A DNA stretch of 64,000 nucleotides, taken from NCBI GenBank assembly GCA_030426385.1, contig JAUHYI010000002.1, positions 62,001-126,000 of the forward strand, written 5' to 3'. The stretch comes from Phycisphaerae bacterium. Lineage in GTDB: Bacteria > Planctomycetota > Phycisphaerae > Phycisphaerales > Phycisphaeraceae. This document shows, in pieces, positions 1-9,631 of this stretch; position 1 is the stretch's first letter; every line of letters starts with the position of its first letter. The notes beneath the pieces were generated by a model. That model was not told the DNA's origin and made no database searches. It worked only from the letters and a program-made list of their open reading frames with translations. Position numbers and translations under genes: made by a program.

Positions 1-279
1 AACCTTACAAGCAATCCGCGAGTGTTCACAACACGGCGTACCAATCATGATGCCTTCAAAATTTTCGGCACATGCAAGCAGCGCATCCTCATCATCAAAG
101 TATTGACATTCATCAGAAACAATGTTGGCGTCACGCCCCCCCGAACGACAACGCGAACGTACCCCGCGCACGTCTGAATCTGCGATGGCCACGACCTGCA
201 AATCAGGCCGCAGCGACTGCATTGTACGTATCACGCTCGCAGATCGCCGCCCAAATCCAATTACAGCCAATCTCAACAT
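1..279 (-). CDS. Gfo/Idh/MocA-type oxidoreductase, N-terminal part (cut by window edge)
   Basis: Only the first 93 codons lie in the window; the gene runs off the left edge. The ATG at 279 follows AAAGG about 8 nt upstream. The protein opens with a Rossmann strand and glycine turn (LAVIGFGRRS), then a second strand ending in acidic residues (VVAIADSD) suited to bind the NAD(P) ribose. The visible end, IMIGTPCCEHSRIA, matches the strand-turn with a conserved His that follows in Gfo/Idh/MocA enzymes. Family members oxidise or isomerise sugars and polyols with NAD(P). It lies downstream of the prepilin-like and PEP-CTERM genes on the same strand, so a role in the same carbohydrate cluster is likely. 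The substrate cannot be told, and the C-terminal domain is not visible. Confidence 0.75.
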   Translation of the reverse strand, partial: MLRLAVIGFGRRSASVIRTMQSLRPDLQVVAIADSDVRGVRSRCRSGGRDANIVSDECQYFDDEDALLACAENFEGIMIGTPCCEHSRIACKV

Positions 280-502
280 TTTCAAACCTTTGACACCACA
301 TGAATTGACAAAACAGATTCTGACGCTTCGCCCTATCGCCAAGCAAACATAGTGCAGAACCGAAACAAACCATGTTTCATATTTCGCTACACTGCAAATG
401 CACCAACGAATTCGATTTAATTACATACAAAACAGGAATGTGTCTACTGCGCCTTGGTTTTGCAATCGCAGTAATATCCGAACGATCGATGCGCACTGTG
501 CA

Positions 503-1258
503 TCAATTCATTGTAAATGCATACTCGCTTGTTTCGATTTCTCTCTGCAAGACTTCATGCATCGCGGCATGCCCATCAGCAAATGCCAAACACCATACCA
601 ATCTACTGGGGCCGTTAAAAAAAACGGCTGGCGGAATGGTCGGATTACCCCACGCACTTACATAAGCCCCAATCTCTGCAATGGTCACCATCTTGCTGGG
701 GTTTTTTAAATCAACCAATCGAACCGCTAGAAATGCCTGCTCACCATTGGCATCTGTATACCCTGGAGATTCGGCAGTTAAACTATATATAGTCAGGCCA
801 CGCGTTATCACCGGACGAATTGGAATCGGCGGATTGCCACTAGTCACCGTAATATGATTAGCAGCATACGAAGAACCCATTAGATTGTAGTAAGACGATT
901 CTCCAATATCATTGGGCGCAAAAGCAACCGGCACATCGGCATCATCTGGAAGTTGACCTTCATGAAAATAAGTATTTAGCGGCCGATGACTTGGTACTAA
1001 CGCGCCGTTCGAACGAGCCTTCCCCAGCCATCCAAACTGTGTATTCCCGGTCTCCGGAGGCAAGTACGAATTATGATCCATGGCATACATTTGCACAGCA
1101 ATACCAATCTGTCGCAAGTTACTTAGACTGAGAGTTGATCTTGCCGTTCTACGCGCCGCCGACAATGCCGGCAAAAGAATGGCTACCAACAATGCGATGA
1201 TCGAAATAACTACCAACAATTCAATTAATGTAAAAGCATTCTTCCTACTTTGCCGCAT
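503..1258 (-). CDS. Prepilin-type N-terminal cleavage/methylation domain protein
   Basis: A 251-residue type II pseudopilin-like protein. A short basic leader (MRQSRKNA) is followed by the class III prepilin motif [20 protein letters not shown], cleaved before F9 by prepilin peptidase in this family. Then comes the long hydrophobic helix and the [15 protein letters not shown] stretch seen in many planctomycete family members. The C-terminus has FADGHAAM, the end of the 'H-X9-DG' motif, although the expected His is Ser here. Such proteins are abundant paralogues in Planctomycetota and may belong to secretion or surface structures; the exact role is unknown. It lies between a PEP-CTERM gene and an oxidoreductase on the same strand. 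Confidence 0.88.
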   Translation of the reverse strand: MRQSRKNAFTLIELLVVISIIALLVAILLPALSAARRTARSTLSLSNLRQIGIAVQMYAMDHNSYLPPETGNTQFGWLGKARSNGALVPSHRPLNTYFHEGQLPDDADVPVAFAPNDIGESSYYNLMGSSYAANHITVTSGNPPIPIRPVITRGLTIYSLTAESPGYTDANGEQAFLAVRLVDLKNPSKMVTIAEIGAYVSAWGNPTIPPAVFFNGPSRLVWCLAFADGHAAMHEVLQREIETSEYAFTMN

Positions 1259-1356
1259 TACAATAGTATCCTTTTTACAAAAATTGTTGGATAATTTTCA
1301 GACAAGTCAGAGGCCGCTAAAAACAAAACACCGGCGAGGCCGTGCAGCGCCAGGAC

Positions 1357-2193
1357 TTACCCAATTTTCCCAATCCTCTTATCACGACGGCGACGATAGG
1401 ACACAATCCCCGCTCCACAGATAGCCAGCAAACTCATGCTTCCGGGCTCGGGGACCGACGATGCTACGAGTGAGAAATCATCGAATAGTAGAAAGTATTG
1501 CCCCGCCGCAACACTGCCACCAGGCGAGGACCAGTTGATACGAAAAACAATATTGTCAGTCAAGGCCAACCCATCGGCAGCAGCATAAACATCATACGTT
1601 CGGACATTCGATTTACCCGTCGCGCCTCCGACCACTAAATTCTCTTCGCCCGATAGCGAGGTAAAGTTGTTACTTTCATCGCGATTACCACCATCAAGAA
1701 AACTGATTGATCCCGCGCCTGAAGCAGACATCGCATAGTCAAAGAACGCCTCATTAGCCGAAGATCCAGACTCCACGCCGACCACAAATGTGATATGAAG
1801 CAACGTTCCATCAACGACACCGCCGTTACCATCGTCATATTCTGTCCCCGTTAGCGTGCCCAGCGAAACCGTTGTTTCGATACCCGCCCCATGCTGATAT
1901 GAGGCCCACGCTCGCGAGTCGAAACCCGAACCAGCCACGGACGCATCAAGAATGCGGTGAGAATTCCCGAAAGGCGACCCATCATTAGGGCCGACATAAT
2001 CCCAAGGCCCTAATGGATCCGTAGCTGGCTTAGCAATTGCATATGATTCAAAGTCATCTTCGAACATGACCACGGATGCGTCAGCGCCATTCAGCGGCAA
2101 AACCGCCAGACTTGCCCCGCAAACACACAAAGAAGCCAAGAAACCGACACGACTCATACCCAAGCAATTACGATTTTTTTTACCAAAATTCAT
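1357..2193 (-). CDS. PEP-CTERM sorting domain protein
   Basis: A 278-residue exported protein. I place the start at the ATG at 2193 because AAAGGA stands about 9 nt upstream and a signal peptide follows directly (hydrophobic GFLASLCVCGASLAVLPL after a KKNR-type basic start). The mature part has many Gly, Ser and Asp and reads like a beta-sandwich domain (FEDDFESYA near its start). The C-terminus carries the tripartite sorting signal: VPEPGS, a hydrophobic helix (MSLLAICGAGIVSY) and an RRRRDKR cluster. In this family exosortase cuts at the PEP motif. The function of the main domain is not recognised. It is the first gene leftward from the divergent GntR gene at 2536 and so probably under its control. 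Confidence 0.88.
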   Translation of the reverse strand: MNFGKKNRNCLGMSRVGFLASLCVCGASLAVLPLNGADASVVMFEDDFESYAIAKPATDPLGPWDYVGPNDGSPFGNSHRILDASVAGSGFDSRAWASYQHGAGIETTVSLGTLTGTEYDDGNGGVVDGTLLHITFVVGVESGSSANEAFFDYAMSASGAGSISFLDGGNRDESNNFTSLSGEENLVVGGATGKSNVRTYDVYAAADGLALTDNIVFRINWSSPGGSVAAGQYFLLFDDFSLVASSVPEPGSMSLLAICGAGIVSYRRRRDKRIGKIG

Positions 2194-2455
2194 ATCCCAG
2201 TCCTTTAAATAAGTAAATATGAGCGGGCAACTTGCCCTACTCGCTACCGAAATGAAATAATTCGCCACCCGACACGTCTCGACAAGCATCCACTGCTTCG
2301 ATCCAATGCAATAACCCTTGGAATTGCATCAAAAGAGCACTCCAACTGAAACCGCGTTCCGCACCAACCCTCTTGGTGTATGATTAGCCAATGCCACCGA
2401 TAGGCCGCTAATCACGATTCGCCGTATGGCACATTTTGTAAACCGCATGAAACAC

Positions 2456-2484
2456 TTACATTCGCAATGGTACAACGCTATAAT
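2456..2484 (+). promoter_or_regulatory. Candidate sigma70-type promoter of the GntR gene
   Basis: TTACAT (2456-2461) and a perfect TATAAT (2479-2484) are separated by 17 bases, about 50 bases upstream of the regulator start. A repeated GTCAA (around 2491 and 2503) follows it and could be part of an autoregulatory site. This is sequence inspection only. Confidence 0.4.
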
Positions 2485-2535
2485 TGATTAGTCAAGAGTT
2501 TTTGTCAACGAAATTCGTTTTATTTGGTCAACATT

Positions 2536-3225
2536 ATGATTGGATATGCTGCTCATACCGTATACCGCCGCCTCAGGGGCCTGCTTCTGCATGGATCTAT
2601 CTCACCGGGGACTCGCCTCGTGGAAAGCGATTGGGCAACGAAACTCGGGGCCAATCGCGCCGCGATTCGCGAAGCGGCCATGGTGTTAACCCACGAAGGA
2701 CTGCTCGAGCGTGGCAAAAAAGGGGGCTATTTCGTTCCACAGTATGATGCCGAGCGTCTGAGCCAGCTCCAGTCTGTACGCGAAATTATTGAGCTCGGTG
2801 CCCTGCGCGACCTGGAAGTGAAACCGCCCAGCAAAGAAGCCCTCGATAAGCTGGAATCGGTGTGCGTACAGATGGAGTGGCTGATGGAATCACAATATTT
2901 CATGGGCTTTGTCGAGGCTGATCATCGATTCCATCTTCAGCTTGTTGAGTTGTCGGGCAATCCACATTTACTTCGACTTTATCTCAGTGCCCCACTTCCT
3001 TTGGCCCTGGCCCCGGCTCCCGATATCGATCCCGCAATACTGCAGGAACAACAGCTGGAGACACTCAACGGCCACCGCGACATCCTCAAGTATTTAGTGG
3101 CGGGCGATTATGCCGCCGCCAGAGATTCCCTGGTCTCCCAACTTCCTCGCCGACAATCGCAAAGCAGTCAGCCTCAGACACACGAGGCTGACACCGATGC
3201 GACAGATGCAGCAGGTACCGATTAG
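2536..3225 (+). CDS. GntR-family transcriptional regulator, FadR/FCD type
   Basis: About 229 residues. The N-terminal winged helix-turn-helix is clear: SPGTRLVESDWATKLGANRAAIREAAMVLTHEGLLE fits the GntR pattern, with a GYFV wing. The C-terminal all-helical FCD ligand domain shows the metal/ligand-type residues D-x3-H (ADHRFH) followed by LVELSGN, and GHRDILKYLVAGD near the end. These regulators usually sense organic or sugar acids and repress an adjacent operon. The start is uncertain: a TTG at 2524 is in frame four codons upstream, and neither has a clear Shine-Dalgarno sequence. It is divergent from the PEP-CTERM/prepilin/oxidoreductase run, the likely target. The last 25 residues are low-complexity (Q, S, T, D). 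Confidence 0.85.
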   Translation: MIGYAAHTVYRRLRGLLLHGSISPGTRLVESDWATKLGANRAAIREAAMVLTHEGLLERGKKGGYFVPQYDAERLSQLQSVREIIELGALRDLEVKPPSKEALDKLESVCVQMEWLMESQYFMGFVEADHRFHLQLVELSGNPHLLRLYLSAPLPLALAPAPDIDPAILQEQQLETLNGHRDILKYLVAGDYAAARDSLVSQLPRRQSQSSQPQTHEADTDATDAAGTD

Positions 3226-3250
3226 AACACAACCAATCCCGATTGAAACC

Positions 3251-3450
3251 CGCGAGTTAACCGCCGCTCTTGGGAGGCGCGTCATTTTACGCAATATGTC
3301 ACTGCGTCGTAATTCGATCTGGCCACTTATGTGACCAGTCCAGCGTGAATATCTTTAGGCCAGAAATTATGCAATACGCATTAACGCCAACAAACCTCTG
3401 ACACACGCGCCGCCCAAGGGCGACGGCTAACGGGGTATCACACGCGAAAA
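3251..3450. repeat. Dispersed inverted-repeat element, copy 1
   Basis: The left end (3251-3284, CGCGAGTTAACCGCCGCTCT...) and right end (3407-3435, CGCCGCCCAAGGGCGACGGC...) are imperfect inverted repeats of each other, each itself a small palindrome around CCCTTGGG/CTCTTGGG. The middle contains GCCAACAAACCTCTG, also found in the copies at 10931 and 14949. It fills the gap between two convergent genes. It resembles a REP or MITE-like family; no transposase is nearby. Confidence 0.65.
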
Positions 3451-3541
3451 TTTCAGGGATACCGTATCACGGACTGACGGATAGATAGGCGGAGTGCGCG
3501 AAGGCATAGCTGGCCGAAAAATTTTCGTCACTGCGCGTTGA

Positions 3542-4573
3542 TTATTGATAGAGGTGGGCGACGTATTGGGCGTAGCCGTTGTAGGGCAAGGTGGGCCGAC
3601 GTTCGCCGGTGCCGATGACACGTTCGGAGGCCTGCGACCAGCGCGGGTGGGGAACGGTGGGATCGACGTTGGATAGAAATGGGTATTCATCGGGCGCGAG
3701 CGTTTCCCAGAATGTTTTGGGTCGTTCGCGGACGAGTTCGATTTTGACAATGGACTTGGGACTTTTGTAGCCATACTTCCAAGGCACGATCAGGCGAAAC
3801 GGTGCACCGTGTTGGCGCGGCAACGGCTTGCCATAGATGCCGGTGACCATCATGGCCAACGGGTTCATGGCCTCATCGATGCGCAGGGCTTCGAAGTATG
3901 GCCAGGGATACCACGGCTGGTTTTTGATGCCGGGCATCTGCTCGGGCTTGTTGGCGGTGATGAAACGGACGTATTTCGCGTCGGGCTTGGGGTCGACCTG
4001 TTTGAGCAATTGGTTTAGTTCGAAGCCGGTCCATGGCACATCCATCGTCCATGCTTCGACGCATCGAAAACGGTAGTGACGTTCTTCCAACTGCACGCCG
4101 GGCATGGTGTGAATCGCATCGATGTCGAATTTTCCCGGGCGGTTGCATTGTCCGGTTACTTCGATGGTCCAGGGGTCGGGTTCGAATTGTTGAGCCAAGC
4201 GCCAGACGCGATCTTTGTCGGTGGTGAATTCGTAAAAATTGTTATAGGAACCGGCAATGACCGCTTCGGTGAGTTTGGCGTCGGCCGGTAACCTGTAGAG
4301 CATATTACGGTTCGCGGGATACAACCCGGCAAGTTTCGGATGGCCAGCCAGGTCGATGCCGGGTCGCAAAATAGCGGCGGCCTCAGTAGCACTGGGCGCA
4401 TCAGGCGCGGCACTGGCGTTGCGTATGTGCTTACCCACGGTGAACATGCCCGCAGCCGCGATGGTGCCAAGCCCGAGTGTCTTCAGGAATTTTCGCCGAT
4501 TGTGGTATTGCGTTTCGTCGGTGATATGTGTGGCCGGGCCAGTTTTGTGGGAGAAATTTCGCATGGAAGGCAT
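3542..4573 (-). CDS. msrP: Protein-methionine-sulfoxide reductase catalytic subunit MsrP
   Basis: About 343 residues of the YedY/MsrP molybdoenzyme family, which reduces oxidised methionines in periplasmic proteins. A twin-arginine signal is plain: NRRKFLKTLGLGTIAAAGMF, so the folded protein with molybdopterin should be exported by Tat. The sulfite-oxidase-type core has the molybdenum-ligand cysteine in YRFRCVEAWTMDVPWTGFEL, the expected context, followed by LRIDEAMNPLAMMVTG and GAPFRLIVPWKYGYKSPKSI, all typical. I chose the ATG at 4573 because TTGGAG lies just upstream; the ATG at 4564 is an alternative, and a longer TTG start at 4591 is less likely. The usual membrane haem partner MsrQ is not next to it: neighbours are a GntR gene (convergent) and an NtrC-type regulator (divergent). 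Confidence 0.93.
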   Translation of the reverse strand: MPSMRNFSHKTGPATHITDETQYHNRRKFLKTLGLGTIAAAGMFTVGKHIRNASAAPDAPSATEAAAILRPGIDLAGHPKLAGLYPANRNMLYRLPADAKLTEAVIAGSYNNFYEFTTDKDRVWRLAQQFEPDPWTIEVTGQCNRPGKFDIDAIHTMPGVQLEERHYRFRCVEAWTMDVPWTGFELNQLLKQVDPKPDAKYVRFITANKPEQMPGIKNQPWYPWPYFEALRIDEAMNPLAMMVTGIYGKPLPRQHGAPFRLIVPWKYGYKSPKSIVKIELVRERPKTFWETLAPDEYPFLSNVDPTVPHPRWSQASERVIGTGERRPTLPYNGYAQYVAHLYQ

Positions 4574-4717
4574 CGCTCCAATATCCCCCAAATTGCGGGG
4601 TTCATATGAATCATAACCCAGTCAGTGGGATTTTTATTCTCAAATTGATGGATTGAGTCGGTTATTTTGTCGATATGCGTGTTATAGATTCCGCCACGAA
4701 CTTGCGGGTAAATACAC

Positions 4718-6184
4718 ATGTCTGATAGCCAACCACGTTTACTGTTGATCGATGACGACGTCGATACACATCGCATGCTCACCCATTTGCTAAGCCGTCG
4801 CGGCTATGCGGTGACCTGCGTCACAAATTTCACCGATGCCTGCCAGCAAATGGCTGCCCATACCTGCGATGCTATTTTGCTCGACTGGTGTCTGGAAGCC
4901 GAAGATGGTCTGGATCTGATCGAGCCATTGCGCAAGCAATTTGGTGAGTCGCCGATCATATTGATCACGGCCCATAGCTCCGTCGAGGTCGCGCTGCGAG
5001 CGATTCAAGTGGGCGCGTTTGATTATGTGCCCAAGCCAGTCGACGAAGGCCGATTGATATTGAGCGTCACCAAAGCTGTCGAGTACGGCCGATTGCGGCA
5101 AACCTTAGTCGCGTTGCACACCGAACCGCACACGAGCGATTCGTTCGAAGGCATGATCGGCACAAGTCGGCCCATGCGTCTGGTGTATAGCGTGATCGAA
5201 CAAGCAGCACCGACCGATAGCAGCGTGATGATCTGCGGTGCATCGGGCACAGGCAAGGAACTGGTCGCACGTGCCTTGCATCGGCGCAGTCCACGTGAAC
5301 GCGGGCCGTTCGTCGCATTGAACATGGCAGCGCTTCCCAAGGAACTGGTGGAGTCGACGTTGTTCGGCCATGAACGTGGCGCATTTACCGGCGCAGAACG
5401 CCAGCGCATTGGTGCGGTTGAAGAAGCCGCAGGCGGGACGCTGTTCCTCGATGAATTGGCGGAAATGCCCATCGAATTGCAGCCCAAACTTTTACGATTT
5501 ATTCAGGATCGCAAGTTCCGCCGCGTCGGTGGCGAACGCGATCTGGAATCCGATGTGCGTATTGTCAGTGCGACCAATCGCGATCCCATGATCGAAATGA
5601 ACGGCGGGCGGTTACGGCCCGACTTGTTTTATCGATTGAATGTGATCCCGGTGCAGTTGCCTCCTCTGAGCCAACGCCGCGAAGACATTCCCTTGTTGGC
5701 CCAGGCAGCGCTCAAACAATTTTCCGAACAGCATCATCGCCATTTCAAACTGATCGAAGACGGGGCTATGGCACGACTCACCGCGCATGCCTGGCCTGGC
5801 AATGTGCGACAATTGTTCCACACCATCGAGCGCGTCGTCGTGCTCAACGATGGTATGACGTTGACCGATGTGATGCTCGAGCCGTATCTGGAACCAACCA
5901 CCAACGCGAACATGACACGCTTGCCACGACCACAGCCCGACCATAATCGTCGTCATGATGACCCACTCACGCCGACCGCGACGGCCGACTATCTGCAAAA
6001 CGACGAACCGCATGAGAGTGATATTTTGCCGATGGCGGAATTGGAACGCCAGGCCATTCAACAGGCCATTATCGCCTGCGATGGATCGGCCGCACGTGCC
6101 GCACGCAAGCTGGGCATTTCCGAAGCCACCATCTATCGCAAATTAAAAATTTACGGCCGACCCGGCGAGCGCAAAGCCGGTTGA
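4718..6184 (+). CDS. Sigma54-dependent response regulator, NtrC family
   Basis: 488 residues with three domains. Residues 1-125 form a receiver: acidic pocket DDD (12-14), phospho-acceptor D56 and K106 (YVPKPV). Residues about 143-380 form the AAA+ sigma54-activating domain: Walker A GASGTGKE (174-181), the sigma54 contact loop GAFTGA (221-226), and TLFLDELAEM as Walker B. After a polar linker, residues about 440-485 form a Fis-type helix-turn-helix (SAARAARKLGISEATIYRKL). It should activate sigma54 promoters when phosphorylated. No histidine kinase is adjacent, so it is an orphan here. It is divergent from msrP and ends 17 bases from the convergent corA, with no obvious terminator between them. 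Confidence 0.95.
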   Translation: MSDSQPRLLLIDDDVDTHRMLTHLLSRRGYAVTCVTNFTDACQQMAAHTCDAILLDWCLEAEDGLDLIEPLRKQFGESPIILITAHSSVEVALRAIQVGAFDYVPKPVDEGRLILSVTKAVEYGRLRQTLVALHTEPHTSDSFEGMIGTSRPMRLVYSVIEQAAPTDSSVMICGASGTGKELVARALHRRSPRERGPFVALNMAALPKELVESTLFGHERGAFTGAERQRIGAVEEAAGGTLFLDELAEMPIELQPKLLRFIQDRKFRRVGGERDLESDVRIVSATNRDPMIEMNGGRLRPDLFYRLNVIPVQLPPLSQRREDIPLLAQAALKQFSEQHHRHFKLIEDGAMARLTAHAWPGNVRQLFHTIERVVVLNDGMTLTDVMLEPYLEPTTNANMTRLPRPQPDHNRRHDDPLTPTATADYLQNDEPHESDILPMAELERQAIQQAIIACDGSAARAARKLGISEATIYRKLKIYGRPGERKAG

Positions 6185-6201
6185 TCGAATTCGCCAAGGC
6201 G

Positions 6202-7464
6202 TTACATCCAGCCCTTGCGTTTGAAATAAATCAACATCCCCAATGTGATCGACAGACACACGACGACGAAAACGTAAAACGCATTATCGCCATGTATGCC
6301 GGGGATCACATCGAAATTCATGCCGTACACGCCGGCCAAAAATGAAATCGGGATGAACAACGACGCGATGATGGTCAACACTTTCATCACCTCGTTCATG
6401 CGATTGCTCACCGCAGTCATGTAGGTATCCGCCAGCCCGGCAGCGATTTCGCGATAGGTTTCCACCAGTTCCATGATGACCATCGTGTGGTCCACCACGT
6501 CGCGCAGAAACACGCGCGTTTCTGCCGAAATTGCACCGTGACTCTCACGTGATAATTCCGTCAGCATCTCACGCATCGGCCAAACTTCGCGACGAATCAA
6601 CAGCAACTGGCGACGCATGTGATGAATTCGGCCCACGATTTCCTGCTTAGGGTTGTTGGTGATTTCTTCCTCAATCGCTTCCAATCGATCGCCAAACGTT
6701 TCCAGAATCGGAAACCGATGATCCACAATCGCGTCCAGCAATGCGTACAACAAATACGACGTGTCTTGCTCACGAATGCGCGAGCCAGTGCGATCGATGC
6801 GCTCGCGAATGGGATCGAACACATCGCCAATGCGTTCTTGAAATGTAATGATCAAACCGGGCTTGATAAACACGCTGATCTGTTCGCTGTCGAGATGCAT
6901 TTCGATCAAGCGCACCATCCGACAGATCACGAAAATCCACGTGTCTTCCGGGTGGTCGATATTGTCGTAAACTTCGACCTTGGGCCGATGCGTGTTGTCG
7001 AGCACATCCTCAACCGCCAACGGATGCAATTTAAAATGCCCGGTGATCACACGCATCACTTTCAAGTCAGCCACGCTATTGACGTTGATCCAACGTGTCG
7101 TCGCCTTGTCGGGCACAGGCTTGTCTAAAAATGCCTGCAAATCATCGACCGTACTGACGATCGTATGTTCGTCATAACCCGGGCCATAGTCGATGAACTC
7201 CACCGTCGCAGGCACTGGCTTGCTACCGTCAATCGGTTGTTCCAGATACGTCGCGCGCTCCAGCTCTTCCAATTGCTCCGGGCGTATCCCCGGCGACGCG
7301 CCCGGCTTGGTACGCATCACCTTGCGAGGCATCTTCGGCCGATGCGTAATCGTTTTACCCAACGTATGCAAAACCGTATCCGCGGTCGCATCAATCGCGC
7401 CGCCGACAGTTCGCCCCAGCTTTTCAACGATCCCTACATCATGTTTTTTTCGACCGAATGGCAT
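6202..7464 (-). CDS. corA: Magnesium/cobalt transporter CorA
   Basis: 420 residues. The C-terminus has the two CorA membrane helices: VLTIIASLFIPISFLAGVYG ending in the diagnostic GMN motif (381-383), a short DVIPGIHGDN loop, then FYVFVVVCLSITLGMLIYF with a basic end KRKGWM. The long N-terminal part is the cytoplasmic funnel, with HPLAVEDVLD and HRPKVEVYDN, typical of CorA. It forms a pentameric inner-membrane channel for Mg2+ and Co2+. About 60 N-terminal residues rich in Lys/Arg and Pro precede the conserved domain and are longer than in many relatives. It seems a single-gene unit; no magnesium riboswitch is visible in the 134 bases upstream. Confidence 0.95.
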   Translation of the reverse strand: MPFGRKKHDVGIVEKLGRTVGGAIDATADTVLHTLGKTITHRPKMPRKVMRTKPGASPGIRPEQLEELERATYLEQPIDGSKPVPATVEFIDYGPGYDEHTIVSTVDDLQAFLDKPVPDKATTRWINVNSVADLKVMRVITGHFKLHPLAVEDVLDNTHRPKVEVYDNIDHPEDTWIFVICRMVRLIEMHLDSEQISVFIKPGLIITFQERIGDVFDPIRERIDRTGSRIREQDTSYLLYALLDAIVDHRFPILETFGDRLEAIEEEITNNPKQEIVGRIHHMRRQLLLIRREVWPMREMLTELSRESHGAISAETRVFLRDVVDHTMVIMELVETYREIAAGLADTYMTAVSNRMNEVMKVLTIIASLFIPISFLAGVYGMNFDVIPGIHGDNAFYVFVVVCLSITLGMLIYFKRKGWM

Positions 7465-7598
7465 GCCGACAGTTTACCACGCACCGCCCGGTCAATGTCA
7501 ATCCCTCCCCCACCCCCCACTATTCCTCCGTCACACTTCCCCCTCTAACGCATCCGCTTCACTCGTTTCACTTTGCCTACTCGCGTGCTATTGGCGTA

Positions 7599-8633
7599 CT
7601 ATTCGCCCTGCTCAGCCAGCCATCGCTCCGCATCGATTGCCGCTTTGCAACCCATGCCCGCGGCGGTGATCGCCTGACGATACACATGGTCCGCCACATC
7701 GCCGCCCGCGAACACGCCTTCAACGCTGGTCGTGCTTCGGTACGGATCCTTCAACACGATGTAACCCGTCTCGTCCAGCTCCAACTGTCCATCAAGGAAC
7801 CCCGTGATCGGCGTATGACCGATGGCCATGAACAGGCCCGCAAGTTCCAGTTCCGATTCGGCATTCGTTTCGTTGTTGACCAGTTTTACGCCGGTGATTT
7901 TTTCATCGCCCAGCACTTCGGTCACGGACGTGTGCCACATGATTTCAATCTTCGGGTTTTCCGTCAGACGTTGCTGCATGATCTTGCTGGCCCGCATCTC
8001 GCCACGACGCACAAACAGCGTCACCTTACTGGCAAACTTCGCCAGGTAGGACGCCTCTTCAACCGCCGTGTCACCACCGCCGACCACGCCCAACGGCTGG
8101 TCACGAAACATCGGCAACGCACCATCGCACACCGCACAAGCGCTCACCCCACCACCCGACTGTGCCAAACGCATTTCGTTTTCCTGCCCCAGCCAGTTCG
8201 CTTTCGCGCCGGTTGAAATGATCACGCTCTGCGCGTCCACTTCGTAACCACCATCGCCCACCACATGGAACGGCCGTTTCGACAGATCCACGCTCTTCAC
8301 ATTCTGGAACATCTGGTACAGCGAGTCGTTCGACATTTCGTCCATCGACTTCACCCCATCATCAGTCACCACCCGCGTGCCAAACCGCATGGCCTGATGA
8401 TAAAAATGATGCATCATCTCGGGCCCGGTAATGCCTTCGGGAAATCCCGGATAATTTTCCACCTCCGTGGTCAGCATCAACTGACCACCGGGCACCAGTT
8501 CCTTACCCGTGGCCCGTCCGGGAAATACCAACGGATTAAGATTCGCCCGCGCCGCATAAATCGCCGCGGTCCAACCTGCGGGGCCGGAACCAATGATCAC
8601 CACTTTTTCAACGTTAGATTGTGTTTCACTCAT
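7599..8633 (-). CDS. trxB: Thioredoxin-disulfide reductase
   Basis: 344 residues of the low-molecular-weight flavoprotein type. FAD-binding motif [14 protein letters not shown] (11-24) and [17 protein letters not shown] are characteristic. The redox-active pair is C166-x-x-C169 in SACAVCDG, followed by the NADPH Rossmann motif [12 protein letters not shown]. The second FAD motif near the C-terminus ([33 protein letters not shown]) is complete. It transfers electrons from NADPH to thioredoxin in the cytoplasm. The active site reads CAVC rather than the common CATC. A short insertion near residues 92-118 makes it slightly longer than the usual length of about 310-320. No thioredoxin gene is adjacent. 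Confidence 0.96.
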   Translation of the reverse strand: MSETQSNVEKVVIIGSGPAGWTAAIYAARANLNPLVFPGRATGKELVPGGQLMLTTEVENYPGFPEGITGPEMMHHFYHQAMRFGTRVVTDDGVKSMDEMSNDSLYQMFQNVKSVDLSKRPFHVVGDGGYEVDAQSVIISTGAKANWLGQENEMRLAQSGGGVSACAVCDGALPMFRDQPLGVVGGGDTAVEEASYLAKFASKVTLFVRRGEMRASKIMQQRLTENPKIEIMWHTSVTEVLGDEKITGVKLVNNETNAESELELAGLFMAIGHTPITGFLDGQLELDETGYIVLKDPYRSTTSVEGVFAGGDVADHVYRQAITAAGMGCKAAIDAERWLAEQGE

Positions 8634-8690
8634 GGGCCAAGAATCATAGCACGATCCCCCCCCACGTGTCCCCTCCCCTCCACAAAATCA

Positions 8691-9548
8691 TCACCAAATT
8701 CGGCCATAAATGGTGTCCGCCCCGTTCGCTCCCGTCGTCAGATGCCCCGCAGGATACCCGCCCAATTCCGCATGGGTTCGCCGTACATCCTCAAAACGCG
8801 CCACTTCCGCATGACCGTCCACATACACCAACTGCGTCGCTCCTCCCCCTACCCCACCACCGCCCCCGCCCCCGTGCCGAAAATGCGCAAAACCACCATT
8901 CACATCATCCAACGGATCCGCCATCGCATAACTCGCGTCATCGATCCCGATATAAAACCCCTCGTTGAACGTATCCTCCGCCGACCAGTATTGCACGCCA
9001 TCGGCAAACGCCATCACTTTCGTCGGCCGTAATATCCGATCCCGATGCACCGGCACATTCCCGTTGCTTCCCGCCACAAACGCATATGGCGACAGATTGA
9101 TATTGATCCCATAGCTGCACGCGCGGCTACTGAACTTGCGCGCAAAATTTCCAGCATCATACGGAAACTTCGGACACAACAAACCATCCACCACCCCATG
9201 ACCATTCCCGCCCAGGTACCGGCCGATCAATCCCATACTTCGATCCAGTGTGCGATCCGTCTCGGGAAATACCTGATCACTTCGGCCAAACCAATAGCGT
9301 GTGTAACTCACACCGCTCACCGTTTCGTTCACCGCGAACAACGGAAAATAACCATTCTCCTCATCGCAATACCCATGCACAGCCATACCCATCTGCCGTA
9401 AATTCGACAGACACACCGACGAACTCGCCGTATCGCGCGCATTGCCTAACACCGGCAACAATACCGACACCAACACGCCAATGATCGCAATCACCACCAG
9501 CAATTCCATCAATGTAAAACCAGTATGTCGATTCATCCGCCCATTCAT
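8691..9548 (-). CDS. Prepilin-type N-terminal cleavage/methylation domain protein with polyglycine insert
   Basis: About 285 residues. The ATG at 9548 is preceded by GGAGGAG at 7 nt, giving the short leader [10 protein letters not shown] before [20 protein letters not shown], a typical prepilin methylation motif. [15 protein letters not shown] follows, as in the other copies in the window. The C-terminal HX9DG region is unusual: the His of FAHFRHGG is separated from VDGHAEV by a run of glycines ([11 protein letters not shown]) encoded by a poly-C/G tract at about 8850-8875, so the spacing is about twice the norm. About 30 residues follow the DGH. Role as for other planctomycete pseudopilin-like proteins: surface or secretion, unproven. 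Confidence 0.85.
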   Translation of the reverse strand: MNGRMNRHTGFTLMELLVVIAIIGVLVSVLLPVLGNARDTASSSVCLSNLRQMGMAVHGYCDEENGYFPLFAVNETVSGVSYTRYWFGRSDQVFPETDRTLDRSMGLIGRYLGGNGHGVVDGLLCPKFPYDAGNFARKFSSRACSYGININLSPYAFVAGSNGNVPVHRDRILRPTKVMAFADGVQYWSAEDTFNEGFYIGIDDASYAMADPLDDVNGGFAHFRHGGGGGGGVGGGATQLVYVDGHAEVARFEDVRRTHAELGGYPAGHLTTGANGADTIYGRIW

Positions 9549-9631
9549 CGCATAACTCCTCCCCCCCCACATTTCTCCACCACACTCCCCCACCATCCCC
9601 CGCCGCTTGCGGCTTAGCGCCCCCCACTTTC

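Noticed and set aside
7465-7598. Magnesium-sensing riboswitch before corA
   Set aside because: The region is too short and contains none of the conserved M-box or ykoK elements I could recognise.
7458-8216. Long plus-strand open frame opposite thioredoxin reductase
   Set aside because: It is antisense to a fully recognisable trxB gene, has no recognisable motif and arises from the GC-rich codon pattern.
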